Shown piece after piece: positions 22,289 through 32,330 of a DNA stretch of 62,000 bases. Origin of the DNA: Prorocentrum cordatum. Taxonomy: Eukaryota > Sar > Dinophyceae > Prorocentrales > Prorocentraceae. Position numbers and translations under genes: made by a program. The notes below the pieces were generated by a model. That model ran no database searches. It saw nothing but the letters and a program-made list of their open reading frames with translations, and was not told the origin of the DNA. Numbering within the stretch: position 1 is the stretch's first letter; every line of letters starts with the position of its first letter. The DNA is taken from assembly GCA_963575745.1 (NCBI GenBank), contig CAUYUJ010013891.1, positions 385,500-447,499 on the forward strand, given 5' to 3'.

Positions 22289-23214
22289 TATCAGCCGCAG
22301 TTTTCGTGCAATTCCCAACCAACATGGGCAGCGACACGAAATTCCCAACACGCATTGCAGTTCTTTGGGTTGAGCGCACGTGTGGCTCAATCGCGGATGG
22401 ACCTGTGCGCGTCTGGGCACCCTCGGTGGCTTCGCTCCAGCCTTCAAAATGCCGCCCTCATTCGGCTCGTTGCTTTGGCAACTGATGTGTGGGCCAGCAC
22501 AACAATTTGTAGTCTCAGTGTGGCGCTACGTGTGTTTCTCCCACTGGTTTCAGCTCTTGTCGCCCTGTGCTGCCTCAGCGGAAGCGGTGCGCGTTTGACT
22601 TTTCCTCCTCGTTGTTCCCCTTTGCTTCCTCCCGCAGTTGCCGCCCCTACCGAGATCATATTCTCCTGTCGCACAGGTGCTTCCCATTGCTGCCTTGCTT
22701 GCGGAGCGGTTCTTGGTTTACGTGCTGCCGACACGGCTTGTTCCTGAGGCGGCTCTAAATGCAGCCGGTCAGATATTATGTTTCCTTCGATCGGCAGTTG
22801 CGCTCTCCAGCATGTAGGTGACTCTCTTTCGTGTCTTGCGCCCACGACTTGGTTAGTGACCCCATCGTAGTGCCTGACACGCCTGGGGTTACTGGGGCTG
22901 TATATGCGGTTGCTCAGCCAATGGGTGTGTGTGAGTGTGTGTGTATGTGTGTGTGTGTGTTGCACTCCGTACTATGGGACTTCCAACTTCCATAGTTTGG
23001 GGTGCTGATGTCAGGTGGCCTCGTATGCGATGGGGCAGGCTGACTGCTCGCCGTTTGCGCCCACTTTTGCACATCTGCTCTGCTTTCTGTGCCGTTCCTA
23101 GCTATGAGAGTTTAACAGCTGGAGCCTTGGTCTACATGTAAAGACCTCCCTTCTCCCTCCCTGCTCCCTCGCCCACCCTCTCCCTTCCCTCCTCGCAGTC
23201 TCTTCTTGCCTCAT
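22289..23214. other. Unique spacer with a TG run
   Basis: A tg/gtgtgtat run at about 22925-22962 is the only clear dinucleotide repeat of the window. The remainder has short open frames without recognised domains. Confidence 0.45.
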
Positions 23215-23403
23215 GTCGGCGGCGAGCGAGTGGGGGAAGTGAGAAGGAGGAGGCCTTCTCAGAAGGCGGCGGGGCTTCGAGAAGTTCTCAGTGTCTTCGG
23301 GGACTGTTTAGAACACTTCGCAGAAGGCATGGGGACTTCCAGGCCTTCTGAGAAGGCCCGCCCCCTCCCACTTCCCCCTCCGGGCTGGCCTCCGAGTAGA
23401 GGC
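23215..23403. mobile_element. Foldback/MITE family with CCTTCT-AGAAGG palindromes, copy 1
   Basis: Starts gtcggcggcgagcgag and continues gtgagaagg, and the right end (ccctcccacttccccctcc) is roughly its complement. Inside are short palindromes ccttctcagaagg (near 23257) and ccttctgagaagg (near 23354). The copy at 54448-54652 has the same plan. Overlapping frames are by-products. Confidence 0.75.
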
Positions 23404-24186
23404 TGCTTGATCGCCGGGAGCCGGCAACTGAGCATCACCACCAGTTAGATGTGTGTGTGGTTTTTCATGGGAACCTCAGAGGATCCCAAACTTGTTTTCG
23501 GTTTTCGGGAGCTCGTCCGGATGCGGTCGACATCTGGACGAACTCTGGACGAGCTCCCCGTCGGAGTCGTGCTGGTCATCGATCATGCGCTCCCTCGTTG
23601 GAGTCGTGCTGCAGCCGCCGCCACTGCTGCTTCCCCTCCCCGCACCTCCTCCTCCTCCTTCTGGAATTTAGCACAGCGTGCCACTCGCGCAGCGTGTTGC
23701 ACGCATGGTGGCGTGCATGTTCTCTCGCGCGTGCGCAAGCGCTGGCATTTTGGCCTTCGGTGGAGCTCCCTATGGGGCCACGAAGCGTGAGACGGGTGTG
23801 CCACAATGGGTGCGGTGGGCGCATGCGAACGCTGACATTTGGGCTCTCAGTGGAGCTCCCTCTGGGGCCACGAAACGTTTGAGGGGTGTGCCAAAAGGAG
23901 GGGGGTGACGTGAGTGCCAAGCTGGTTGACACGCGGAGGGCAGAGGTGAGGCAAGAATGGACGGAGGGAGAAGCGGTAGGAGAGGAGAATAGAGAGTGGA
24001 CGCCGGGATCTGTCTTCAAAAGGAGGACCCAACACCGCAGGATGGTTGGGAAAAACGCAGGGTCGAATTACTCCCCTGGGATAGTGCAATTTGAATGTGA
24101 GTCTGTCCCATCGTTCATAAATATGAACTCATACCATCCCAGCCAGGCCGGCATCGACCCACCCCCTTATCATCATCAAATACAGT
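23404..24186. other. Spacer with a 90-bp tandem duplication
   Basis: Two copies at 23732-23811 and 23822-23901 share gctgacattt/gctggcattt, gtggagctccctctgggg and ccacgaa-cgt-tgag-ggtgtgcca. No gene recognised in the rest. Confidence 0.6.
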
Positions 24187-24283
24187 TATGTGCGCACATT
24201 CGTTTATCAGAAATCATCGGTCCCCAATAATCACTTGCAGATAATGAGAAACAATGCACTCGCGCGCGGCGTCGCGCGCGTGC
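24187..24283 (+). repeat. CGCG-rich dispersed repeat, copy 1
   Basis: Shares with 24839-24935 tgcgcac-ctcgtttatc-g-aatcat and, about 70 bp on, cgcgcgcg-cgtcgcgcgcg. Same orientation. Confidence 0.6.
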
Positions 24284-24838
24284 AGATTTTCTCTACGGCC
24301 CTCAGGTTCCGTAAGGATTTCAAGACGATGTTCCCGACCACATGAATACACATGGGGTTTGCAACATGCACGTTGAAAAAAAATACGCTCGCTCATGCGA
24401 ATTCCTACGACAGTTTTAGGCTTCTCAGCATTGCATCAAGTGCTGCCAAGCGGGCCTCTCGCGCGCTTCTGTCGTCGTCGCCATGATGCCGCGCCCGCCC
24501 GAGTCACCGGGTCGGGCTGAAGTGCCGGCGCATTAACGCAGCCTGCGAGACGCGATGGGAAATCCCCAGCGGTCAGCGCCAGACTAGCTGGCCGCCGTCG
24601 GTCGCGCCAGACTAGCTGGCCGCTGCGCGCGCGAGCCTTTTGCGCTAGCACGGCCGCAGCGATGTGCCTGCGGGCGCCAAGCAGTCATCGCAATCGCCGC
24701 CACATTTTGGTTTTGCGAACCATGTTGCGGGCGGGTGGGTGGGGCGACTGCGCGAGCAGTGGAGGTGACCGACCATGTGTGAGCATTCTTCATCTGCACC
24801 TCATAGATTGTCTTTTCTAAACCCTGGTCACATAGTAT
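24284..24838. other. Spacer, no gene recognised
   Basis: Only a short duplication is clear: gcgccagactagctggccgc near 24577 and again near 24604. Confidence 0.4.
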
Positions 24839-24935
24839 CATGCGCGCGCTCGTTTATCGCGAATCATCCACGTACAAGAGCCCTGGCAACAGATAGGATT
24901 AAGTCCACGCGCGCGCGTCGTCGCGCGCGCGTGTC
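24839..24935 (+). repeat. CGCG-rich dispersed repeat, copy 2
   Basis: Second copy of the 24187-24283 repeat, with a longer alternating CG core (cgcgcgcgtcgtcgcgcgcg). The alternating purine-pyrimidine core could adopt Z-DNA. Confidence 0.6.
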
Positions 24936-25853
24936 GGAGTCGTTCAAAGACAATGCTTTCCGTAGGTTTTTGGTGATCGTTTCTCAGTCATTGTTTCGCC
25001 GATCGGCGCGGGACCTCGCACCCCCCCCCCTTTCCCCCCCACCCCCATGGAGTAGATCTTGGCTGTTTTTGGCGCCTGTTTCGAACAAGTGGGGATTCCC
25101 CCATGGGACGCACAGTTGCAAGCAGTCGCATTAAGCAGAGTTCCGGAATCAGACCCCCCCCTCCCCTCCGTCCGCCCCATGTCGAAACGCCGAACAAGAC
25201 AACGCTCATTTGTTTTTAACGAGTGCCCCGAACGCGTGAATAAAACACATTGGTTTCGCAGCGCGTGTCGAAATCATTCGAGCGCCGTGGCGGCGAGCGC
25301 CATGCGGGCCGCTCGCGGTGTTCGTCGGCGGCGCGCGCGTGTCGAAATCATCCTTTTGCAACTTGCATTGCCGACGCGTGGGCGCCATCGTCGTCATCGG
25401 CGTGGTCAGCATCGGCGTCGCTGTGTCTGCCGTTGTCGACGTCGCCATGGTGCCGCGCCCGCGCGTGTCGCCGACTCGCACTGAAGTGCATGCGCACCAG
25501 TCAGTTTGGGTGGTAATGTCAGTTTGCGTAGGTTGGGGGTGTCATTGGGTGGCGGTGTCTCTTCCATCTGCCAGCGTCGTCAAATTTCAAATTCCAAGCG
25601 CGTGACGTTTGTCGGCGGATCTTCGCGCGATTTGTTCTAAGGCAGAGGCGCCCCCTAGAATGAAGGGCGTGCTTGAAGCGGAAAACAGTTGAAGTAGGTA
25701 CGACGTTGTTCTGAGGTCGGTCGTCTCAGTAGGTCAGCAAGGCTCATTGCAACAGGGGTTGATGCAGATAACCCCGAGGTGAAGGATTGCGAATCCGCTT
25801 AACACAACTAGCGTTCAGGGGACAGGATTGATGCTGTGAGCACGTTGCCAAAC
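24936..25853. other. Spacer, no gene recognised
   Basis: Recurrent cgcgcgtgtcgaaatcat phrases near 25262 and 25336 suggest an old local duplication. C-runs lie near 25021-25045. Open frames overlap on both strands. Confidence 0.4.
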
Positions 25854-25855
25854 TA

Positions 25856-26026
25856 CAGTCAACCCGCATAGTGAGGATGAGCGACTTTCCAATGTTACCC
25901 TCGCATCTTTCCCCTTCGGCCCATCCTTGGCAGCTTTCTCTGGCCGCGCCACGCTCGCAGAGTGTCGGCATGGCCTTCCAAAGCACTTGCATCCTTACCG
26001 CTCGTCCTCGTTATACGTGTTGTCTG
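25856..26026 (+). mobile_element. Pogo-like MITE, copy 3
   Basis: 171 bp, with ends cagtcaacccgcatag and the inverse of cagacaacacgtataacg, flanked by TA on both sides (25854-25855 and 26027-26028). TA target duplications and CAGT(C)-type ends are known for Tc1/mariner-pogo elements, so this non-autonomous family is most simply a pogo-like MITE. No transposase is in the window. Confidence 0.88.
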
Positions 26027-26149
26027 TAACACATTGGCAATGGATCGGTTTTTTTTTATGTTACAAATCAAGGTTTCGAGGAACCATTGAAGTGCCGCAG
26101 GCAAACTCTGCAAGCAGTTCTGCTGGGTAAATCGTGAGATTCGCCGCCT

Positions 26150-26400
26150 GGGGCGCTCTCGGGCCCTCTTGGAACCATCTTGAGGCTTCCAAAACCTATC
26201 GGAAGCGAAAAGACGAGAATGCACACATCATTGATCTTCTCTAGGTTTTGGAAGGATTCGGGCTTCTCGGGGGTGTCCTTGGGAGGCTTCGTGGCCACGT
26301 GGAGCCGTCTTGGGACGGTTTGGGGGCTCCTTTCAGGCATCTTGGACACAATATTGTTCTATTTGGGGCTATCTTGAACCATCTTGGAGACAGTGCATAT
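26150..26400 (+). repeat. CTTGGG-type minisatellite with an inverted linker
   Basis: Short block of cttggg units. Its linker (about 26222-26275) contains tctaggttttggaaggatt, the reverse complement of the linker phrase aatccttccaaaacctag seen at 56.2-56.9 kb, while the surrounding units keep the usual orientation. It directly abuts the tyrosine-recombinase element. Confidence 0.75.
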
Positions 26401-26410
26401 GTACGTATTT

Positions 26411-26486
26411 ACAGCAGTTTGCGCAGTTGTAACGTGAGGGGGGCCGCACGGTGACTCGACCGTCGCCGCTGGGGGCTCAAAGTGCA
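26411..26486 (+). repeat. Split direct repeat A1
   Basis: The 26418-26486 part matches 32189-32256 with about four substitutions and one indel (key phrases tttgcgcag, tgtaacgtgaggg, cggtgactcgaccgtcg, gggggctcaaagtgca). It lies before the coding body. Confidence 0.88.
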
Positions 26487-28080
26487 AAGCCGATGCAGCC
26501 TGTCCTCCATTGCCTCCTGGAGCGTCGCTCGTTTCGGCGGGCCCCGCCGCGATCGCGAGGGCGGACCGGACCGACTGCTCGGCCTGCGCCCGCAAGCCTG
26601 CGCTGAGCTGCGGCGCCGGCGGCGGCCCGCCAGTCGGCGACGGGGCTGGCTGGCTGGAGGTGGGCTCAGCTACTCCGTCCTGGCCCTGGTGTTCATCGCG
26701 TGGGTCGTCGCGGGCTGTGTGCGGCACGCGCTGCTGGCCCGCCGCCCGGCGGTGGCCCATCTTCGGGGCAGCGACGACGCGCTGAGCCTCGAGGGTGTGG
26801 TGCGAGAACAGGCCGCGACGGCGGAGGCTGGGCACGCCAGCTCGGCCGCGGCGTAGCCATGGCCGCACACCCGCTGATGGTCCTGGTCACCGCGGTGGGC
26901 TGCGTCGTCATGATCCGCTACGGGGTCTGTGGCCGCCACGTGTGGTACGAACGGCACGGCCCCGCCATGGCCCGCGGGGCTCCTCTCGCCAGATGGTGTC
27001 GCCTGCTCGGATGTGCTCCTCGGCAGGGGGTACCTCGTGGCCTGCCTGATGCGCGGTGGCGGGGCGGCTGGCGGGGCAGCGGCTGGGTCGGCGAGAGCCT
27101 GTTCAGTAGCGTGCCGCGGGCGGCGACGATCGATCGGGCCCAGGAGGATGTCGAGATCGCTCTGGGCCGGCCGCTAGGCCCCCCCGTGGCGCCACCGACC
27201 GGCGGGAGGCCGCGGGTACCCATGCGCTCCCTGTGGGCGCGGTTCCCAGTGGGCGCGGCGGAGACCCCTGCAGGTGGCGGTGGTGGCGTCGTGGCTGGAG
27301 TGGCGGCTGTCCTTGGCGGCGGAGGCGTCGGAGGTGTCGCTGCAGCCGGGGGGCCGCCCGCCAGGCTAGCGGTCGCCCAAGGGGCCTTGGCGGCGGCGGC
27401 GGCGGCGCACGCTTCCGCAGGAACCGCTGGCGGCGGGGCCCTGACAGCGGCGCCCGCGCAAGCCGCGGCGGCGCCCGCAGCGCCCTTGGGTGCGGTCGCC
27501 CTCCTCGCCGCTGCTGGGACGCCGGCCGCTGCGGCCGCCGCTGCTGTGGCTTTGCCAGGCGGCGACTTGTGGTTCATGGCGATGGTGCCCGTCATTCTTG
27601 GCGAGCGGCGCCAAGAGATCGGAGTGTGGCAGCGGGTGGAGCCCCCTTTCGGGGACTGGCCGAGTGCTGGGCCGTGCGCGCTTATGTGGGTCGCAGCGTT
27701 CGTCCGCATAGTTTCGGGCACCCAATTGCATCTGAAGTGGCGGGCAGGCGAGAGCCTCGGCGATGACGAGCCTGGGGGTGACAACCGCAGTTCGTGTGTT
27801 GCTTGCGCAAGGTCGGGGTCATCTACGACCATCTGCATAGCGCGGGCCTGGCGACGACAGGGCTCGTGGCCAAGGCGATTCAGACCGAGGAGGAGCGACG
27901 CCATCACCGGATCGAGAGCGCCTCCGATTTCGTGGTGAAGGGACACTTGGTGTCTGGCCTCGCGCATGGTCGGGATCACGACGGCGCGTTGCCATCTCTG
28001 CGAGACCTCGCGCCGCAGCAGGTTCAGAAGGGCGCGGCCGTCCCAAAGGCTGAGGCAGAAGGCGCGAGAAGACGTGGCTC
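26482..28080 (+). pseudogene. 5' coding region (gag-like) of the tyrosine-recombinase element
   Basis: Overlapping frames (26700-27938 the longest, 412 codons) are Ala/Gly/Arg-rich and are interrupted relative to each other. In the 27794-28080 frame a helical stretch reads DHLHSAGLATTGLVAKAIQT followed by ALPSLRDLAPQQVQKGAAV and a Lys/Glu/Ala-rich end. From memory of dinoflagellate elements of this type, such a helical segment ending in a basic stretch precedes the RT. The role as a structural (Gag-like) protein is inference. No zinc knuckle was seen. Confidence 0.45.
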
Positions 28081-28283
28081 TTGCCAGCGGCGGTGGTGGA
28101 CAGGCAGACGGATGAGGCCGAGGTGACCGATGGGAGCAGAAGAAGGGCGGCGGGCGCGACGCGTCCGCCACGGAGTCATGAGCACGTCGCTTGCGGGCGG
28201 CCTGGGAGACCGGCGGGCCGTCTCTCGGAAGCAGGATGTCGGCTTGACGGCGGGCAGCTGCCAGGGGCCTGGAGGGCGCCGGC

Positions 28284-29110
28284 GTGGCATTTTTTCGCTG
28301 CCGCAGCTGGGGGGCGGAGCGTGCGCGCCCGCTGCGTCGCGACGTCGCCGCCCGCAGCGGCGGCGGGCCCTTCGCGTTCATCGTCGCACTCGGCTCAGCG
28401 AAACCATGGCAGCGAACTGGCGAGACCATGTGCTTCGACCGTTGCAGGGGGCCGCGGAGCTCGCGACGTCTGCGCGATCGGGAGCTCTTCGGAAATGTGC
28501 GCAGCTATGCCGAGTTCTCGGGCAATCCCTGCGCTCGCGGGGTGGTCATCTCCTCGGAGGCGGTGGGCGTCGAGGGATCTTGGGGCTGTTCTTCGCCCCC
28601 GGGAAGAACGTGGGCTGGCGCGTTCTTATTGGCGCGCACATCGCGAACGGTTACTTCCAGCCTCTCCCAAAAATGGATGCCCCCGATCGCGTCGGCCAGG
28701 GGCTCGCTGGAGGTGCCCGAGTTGGGCGCCTACATCGCGACCGCCGGTTTGGAGTGCGCCTTCTACCGCATGCGGCTGCCCGGCGGAGTGGAGGACTACC
28801 TCGTCCTTCTCGGCCGTCGACTCGACCTGCCTGAGGGCAGCTGGCGTGGTGGACTTAGCGTTCGAGCCAGGGTAAATGGTGACTGCGAAAGTTGTCGCGT
28901 TGCCGATGGGCTTCTCGTGGGCCCCCCACTTGTGCTGGGAGGTCTCGTCGACTTGCTTGCTGCGCAGCGGCTCCGACCAGTCTAGCGTCGACGTGAGCGG
29001 GCAGGTCGGCATTCGCTCGGGCCCGACGCGGCCCGTCGCCGCCGGCGCCTACGTCGACGACGTCATCGCCGTGGGCGTGGCGCCAATGGCCGCCAATGAC
29101 CTGCTCTAGT
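28284..29110 (+). pseudogene. Reverse transcriptase, DIRS-group, frameshifted
   Basis: Successive frames carry RT landmarks in the right order. GLFFAPGKNVGWRVLIGAH (about 28580-28640) fits the fingers, and GAYIATAGLECAFYRMRLP (about 28720-28775) fits the motif A region, although the usual catalytic Asp of motif A is not evident. AKVVALPMGFSWAPHLCWEV (about 28882-28940) is the motif B region, and AYVDDVIAVGVAP (about 29046-29085) is motif C with both catalytic Asp. They fall in at least three frames. A stop after AANDLL (29107) breaks the join to the next module. It would synthesise element cDNA in cells of the host. Confidence 0.8.
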
Positions 29111-29115
29111 CTCTG

Positions 29116-30240
29116 GTGGCGAGTCTCAGGGGCGCTGGCCTGGTGGTCCACGAGGTCTGCGAGGCGGCTGTCAACGTCGGGTTTCTCGGGCTGCAGCTGC
29201 GCGACTGGGTCGCGCTCGCCGTCGAGGCGCGGAATGTCTGGGGGCCGCGCGCGGCCATCGAAGCCCTGCCGCGGAGGAAGTGGATCGCTGGCCTCGCGCT
29301 GCGGGCAGTGTTGGGCCACGTTGCCTGGGCCGCCTTAATCCGTGGAGAGGCGCTGACGACGCTGCGCGTCTGTTGCGCCTTTGCCGAGACGTTCGGCCGC
29401 CGCGCGGGGCGCTTGTGGGGCTCTGCCGCCCGTGAGCTCGAGGTGGTCCGCAGCCTGCTGCTGGCGCCGCAGTCCGACCTCGCCGGGGGGTGGCGCGGCG
29501 CGGCACGTGCAGCGATGCAGCGCCCATCGCGCTCGGCGTGGCGCCGGGGCGGTTGCGCCCCGGCGAGATGGTGGACTGCGGGCGTATCTCTGAGCGCTCG
29601 CAGATCAAGGTCGCTGGTGGACAGGCAGCCCGCGCGCGGCCCTTGAGTTTGCGACGCCCTCGCCTCCCCACAAGGGCCAGATAGGTCCCCATCCAGGTGG
29701 GCCTCCAGCTCTCGTCAGCAAGCACCCCATCGGGCACGTTGCCCCTCGCGGACATCCCGGGGGCTTCGGGCGCGGACGGGCTCGCGCAGGTTCTCGACGG
29801 AGCCCTCGTGGCCCCGAATGGCTTCAACGTTAGTCTCGACGAGGTGCCCTCCGCGATCGCCGACGGCCTTCGGCGGGGGCCCGCGGCGGCCGTCAAGGTC
29901 TCGGGCGGGGCTTGTCCTGTTCTTGGAAGGGCGGGCCCTCTGCCTGGCCTATCGCCATCTTCTACGGGGCTCAGGAAGTGCAGGGCGACGGCCCCTGGCG
30001 TCGGTAGATTATCCACCGCTTGCTCTCGGCGCGGTCAAGGGGGCGCCCAGAGTCGGCACCTGCGGCGTTGTCTTGGTCGCGCATGTGCTCTCTCGGTTGC
30101 GTCGGGCTCGAGGTTCCTCGCTCGGTGGGTGGCATCCGAGAAGAATCCCTCCGACGCCGTCAGGCGGGGTCGACGCGGGGGCTGCGCTGGCCGCTGCCGA
30201 GGCCTGCTGGCCTCCGCGGCGGTGGCAGGCATGCTGGGCT
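29116..30240 (+). pseudogene. RNase H module of the tyrosine-recombinase element
   Basis: Follows RT directly: SLRGAGLVVHEVCEAAVNVG and FLGLQLRDWV are the RT thumb/connection. Then GTCSDAAPIALGV (about 29500) is the RNase H start with its Asp. LFLEGRALCLAYRHLL (about 29920-29965) carries the Glu, and FLARWVASEKNPSDAVRRG (about 30117-30175) is the typical C-terminal end. The pieces lie in different frames, so several indels have accumulated. Typical DIRS-group elements carry RNase H here to remove template RNA. Confidence 0.72.
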
Positions 30241-30308
30241 CCAACGGCGCCGCGGCGGTGCCGGGCTCGCACGTGCCGAGCGCCATGTCGGCGGCGGCCT
30301 AGAGGCTT

Positions 30309-31040
30309 ATGCGGGCGCCAGCGGCGATCGCAGAGAGGCCAACCATGACTGGGCTCACGCTGCTGGAGATTCTGGCCCGTCGTTCCAACGCCGAGCGGAG
30401 TGACCGCCGGCTGCCGCGATCCTTCGTCGCGTGGTGCTCTCAGCACCACCAGGACGGGGGCATTTCCAAGAAGCTCGACGCCGTGTTGCCCCTGTTCTTT
30501 TCGGGCCACAGCCAGAGGGGGACCGCGTGCAGCATGGGGTCGCGGACGCTGGTGGCCACCGCGCGCGTGACCCCTCGATGTTCTAGATGATTGTGGCGCA
30601 CTTTTCCTCGGGGCGCGAGGACGTCGTCTGCTTGGGCGACTCGATCTCCTGGCAAGACGAGGCTGCCTCCGCGGCGGTCAGCGGTGCATGCGGTCGCGGG
30701 GTGGCTCCTGAGCCGCGAACAGCTCGGCGCGGCATGCTGGGTCATGGTTGCTTTCGCTGCCTACGCGAGGACGGCCGAGGCCATGTGCTCGACGCGCGGG
30801 GGCCTGATGCCTCCGACGCCAGCGGCGGTCCTCGGCTACTCGAGCTGGGGCCTGCAGCTGCACCTGACCGCGGGCGTCGCCTTCGGCGTCCTCGTCGACG
30901 CGAACCTGGCGTCGCTCGTCGAGCGCGGCTGCGACAGAGCGTGCTCCCTGGCACGAAGGCCAGTCCCGGCGCTCCGCGCGCTGGGCCCCGCGCCGCCCGC
31001 GGTGGTTCTGAGGGTTTTGAGGCGGCCGGCCGCGCGCCGA
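30309..31040 (+). pseudogene. Tyrosine recombinase, N-terminal part; box II missing
   Basis: TLLEILARRSNAERSDRRLP begins the helical DNA-binding region. In the 30591-31043 frame RLPPRRSAVHAVAGWLLSRE and GAACWVMVAFAAYARTAEAM give the core start, with the Arg of YARTAEAM at the place of the first catalytic Arg. YSSWGLQLHLTAGVAFGVLV follows. The second catalytic cluster (His-x-x-Arg and the Tyr nucleophile) should come next, but only about 180 bp separate this part from the methyltransferase-like domain and I cannot find it in any frame. An internal deletion is the simplest reading. Integration by recombination would be lost. Confidence 0.65.
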
Positions 31041-31164
31041 TGACCGGCCCCGCTGTGGGCTGGCCGCCGCGCCCGCAGCTGCGGGCGATGACTGCGATGG
31101 GCTTGGCTGCTTGGGCGGCGCCTGCGGCGGCGGCCCAGGGCGGCCCTCCGAGGGCGGCGGCTGC

Positions 31165-31571
31165 GGCGGGTGGTGCTGGAGCTCTTCGCCGGCTGAGGCC
31201 GCCTGACCGAGGCCGTGAAGCGGCGGTCGCTGGCGGGCTTAAATCTCGATCTCCGCTATGGCGCAACCGAGGATCAATGGCGAAATGCTTTTCTACATGC
31301 CCGCAAGGGGTGGCTGGTCGCCCGCGTCGCAGGCGCTGTCTGGCTGGGGGGGCCGTGCGCGACCTGGGCCCAGGCCCCGAGGAGCCCCCCTAGAACGCGG
31401 CCCCGCCCGATGGGCCGCGAAGGGTTGTTCCCGCGCGAGACAGCAAAGCTTCGCATCGGCAATAGATCTTTCAACGTGAGCCGTGACATCATCGAACAGT
31501 GCATTGAGCTTCGTATCCCAGTTTTAGCGAAAGCCCTGCAGGGTCTTTGCTGCGGCGCGCCAGGCCGATGA
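31165..31571 (+). pseudogene. Methyltransferase-like domain of the tyrosine-recombinase element
   Basis: One frame reads VVLELFAG, then an in-frame TGA, then GRLTEAVKRRSLAGLNLDLR, WRNAFLHARKGWLVARVAGA, VWLGGPCATWAQAPRSPP and LFPRETAKLRIGNRSFNVSR. LELFAGxGRL is a motif I-like SAM-binding loop and GGPCATW a motif IV-like Pro-Cys. DIRS and PAT elements are known to encode a methyltransferase-like domain, and its position after the recombinase fits. One stop sits in the SAM loop. The biochemical role in the element is unknown. Confidence 0.65.
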
Positions 31572-31973
31572 GGCGCTTGCCCAAGGCTCCGTCAGCTCAG
31601 GTCGTCGCATTTGACCGCTGCCAGTTTGGCGCCCCGTGGCGCAAGCGAACCGCTGTTGCGTCCTGCGACGCCGGCGACCTTCAGTCCCTGAATAAGCGCT
31701 GCAATGGTCGCCGCGGCCACTGCTCCAGGACGCAACAGCCGCGCGCTATTTTTACTGGCCGATGCGACGGGGTTCGTTTAACCGCTCTGGCTGCCGGCGA
31801 TCCGCTTCGTTTTTGCAGCGATGTGGCTCGTCTCAGTGAACGCTCGATGTCAAATCGACCTCGTACGTATATGCGCGATATCTGTTGTCGTTAAGCCTGC
31901 GTCATGCGTCGTAAGTTTTGCATGCTCTTCGGCCTTTCGGCAGTCCTTTCCCGTTTGGGTGTTTTGGATTCTG

Positions 31974-32170
31974 CGTGCGCCGCTGCCGCCTCGCCCGCCT
32001 GCGCCGTCGCCTCGAGGCGGACCGTTGCCCTGTCGCGCCTGGCTCCTTCCGCGCGAGACCTTTGGAAAACTGGGGCGCCCTTTCGGCAGGCTGGTGCGCT
32101 TCCGCCCGGCTCAGCTCCTTCCGTTTGCTGGGTGGTCGCTCTTGACTGCCCCTCGGAAACGGAGACGGGC
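31974..32170 (+). repeat. Split direct repeat B1
   Basis: Imperfect copy of 32331-32532: shared gccgcctcgcc, gcctcgaggc, gcgcctggctccttc, gcgagacctt, ttccgtttgc and gtggtcgctcttga, ending gagacgggc. Weaker similarity may extend left to about 31917. Confidence 0.82.
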
Positions 32171-32181
32171 CGCGCGTTCTT

Positions 32182-32256
32182 GCGACAATTTGCGCAGATG
32201 TAACGTGAGGGGGCCGCGCGGTGACTCGACCGTCGTCGCTGGGGGCTCAAAGTGCA
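32182..32256 (+). repeat. Split direct repeat A2
   Basis: Second copy of A1, lying between B1 and B2 exactly as the split-repeat model needs for template jumping during reverse transcription. Confidence 0.88.
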
Positions 32257-32330
32257 CCCACCAACAGGCCGCCCTTGTTTTGTTCCTCTGACCTGTTATG
32301 CCCTTCGACACCCTTCGCCCCGAGGGGTTC

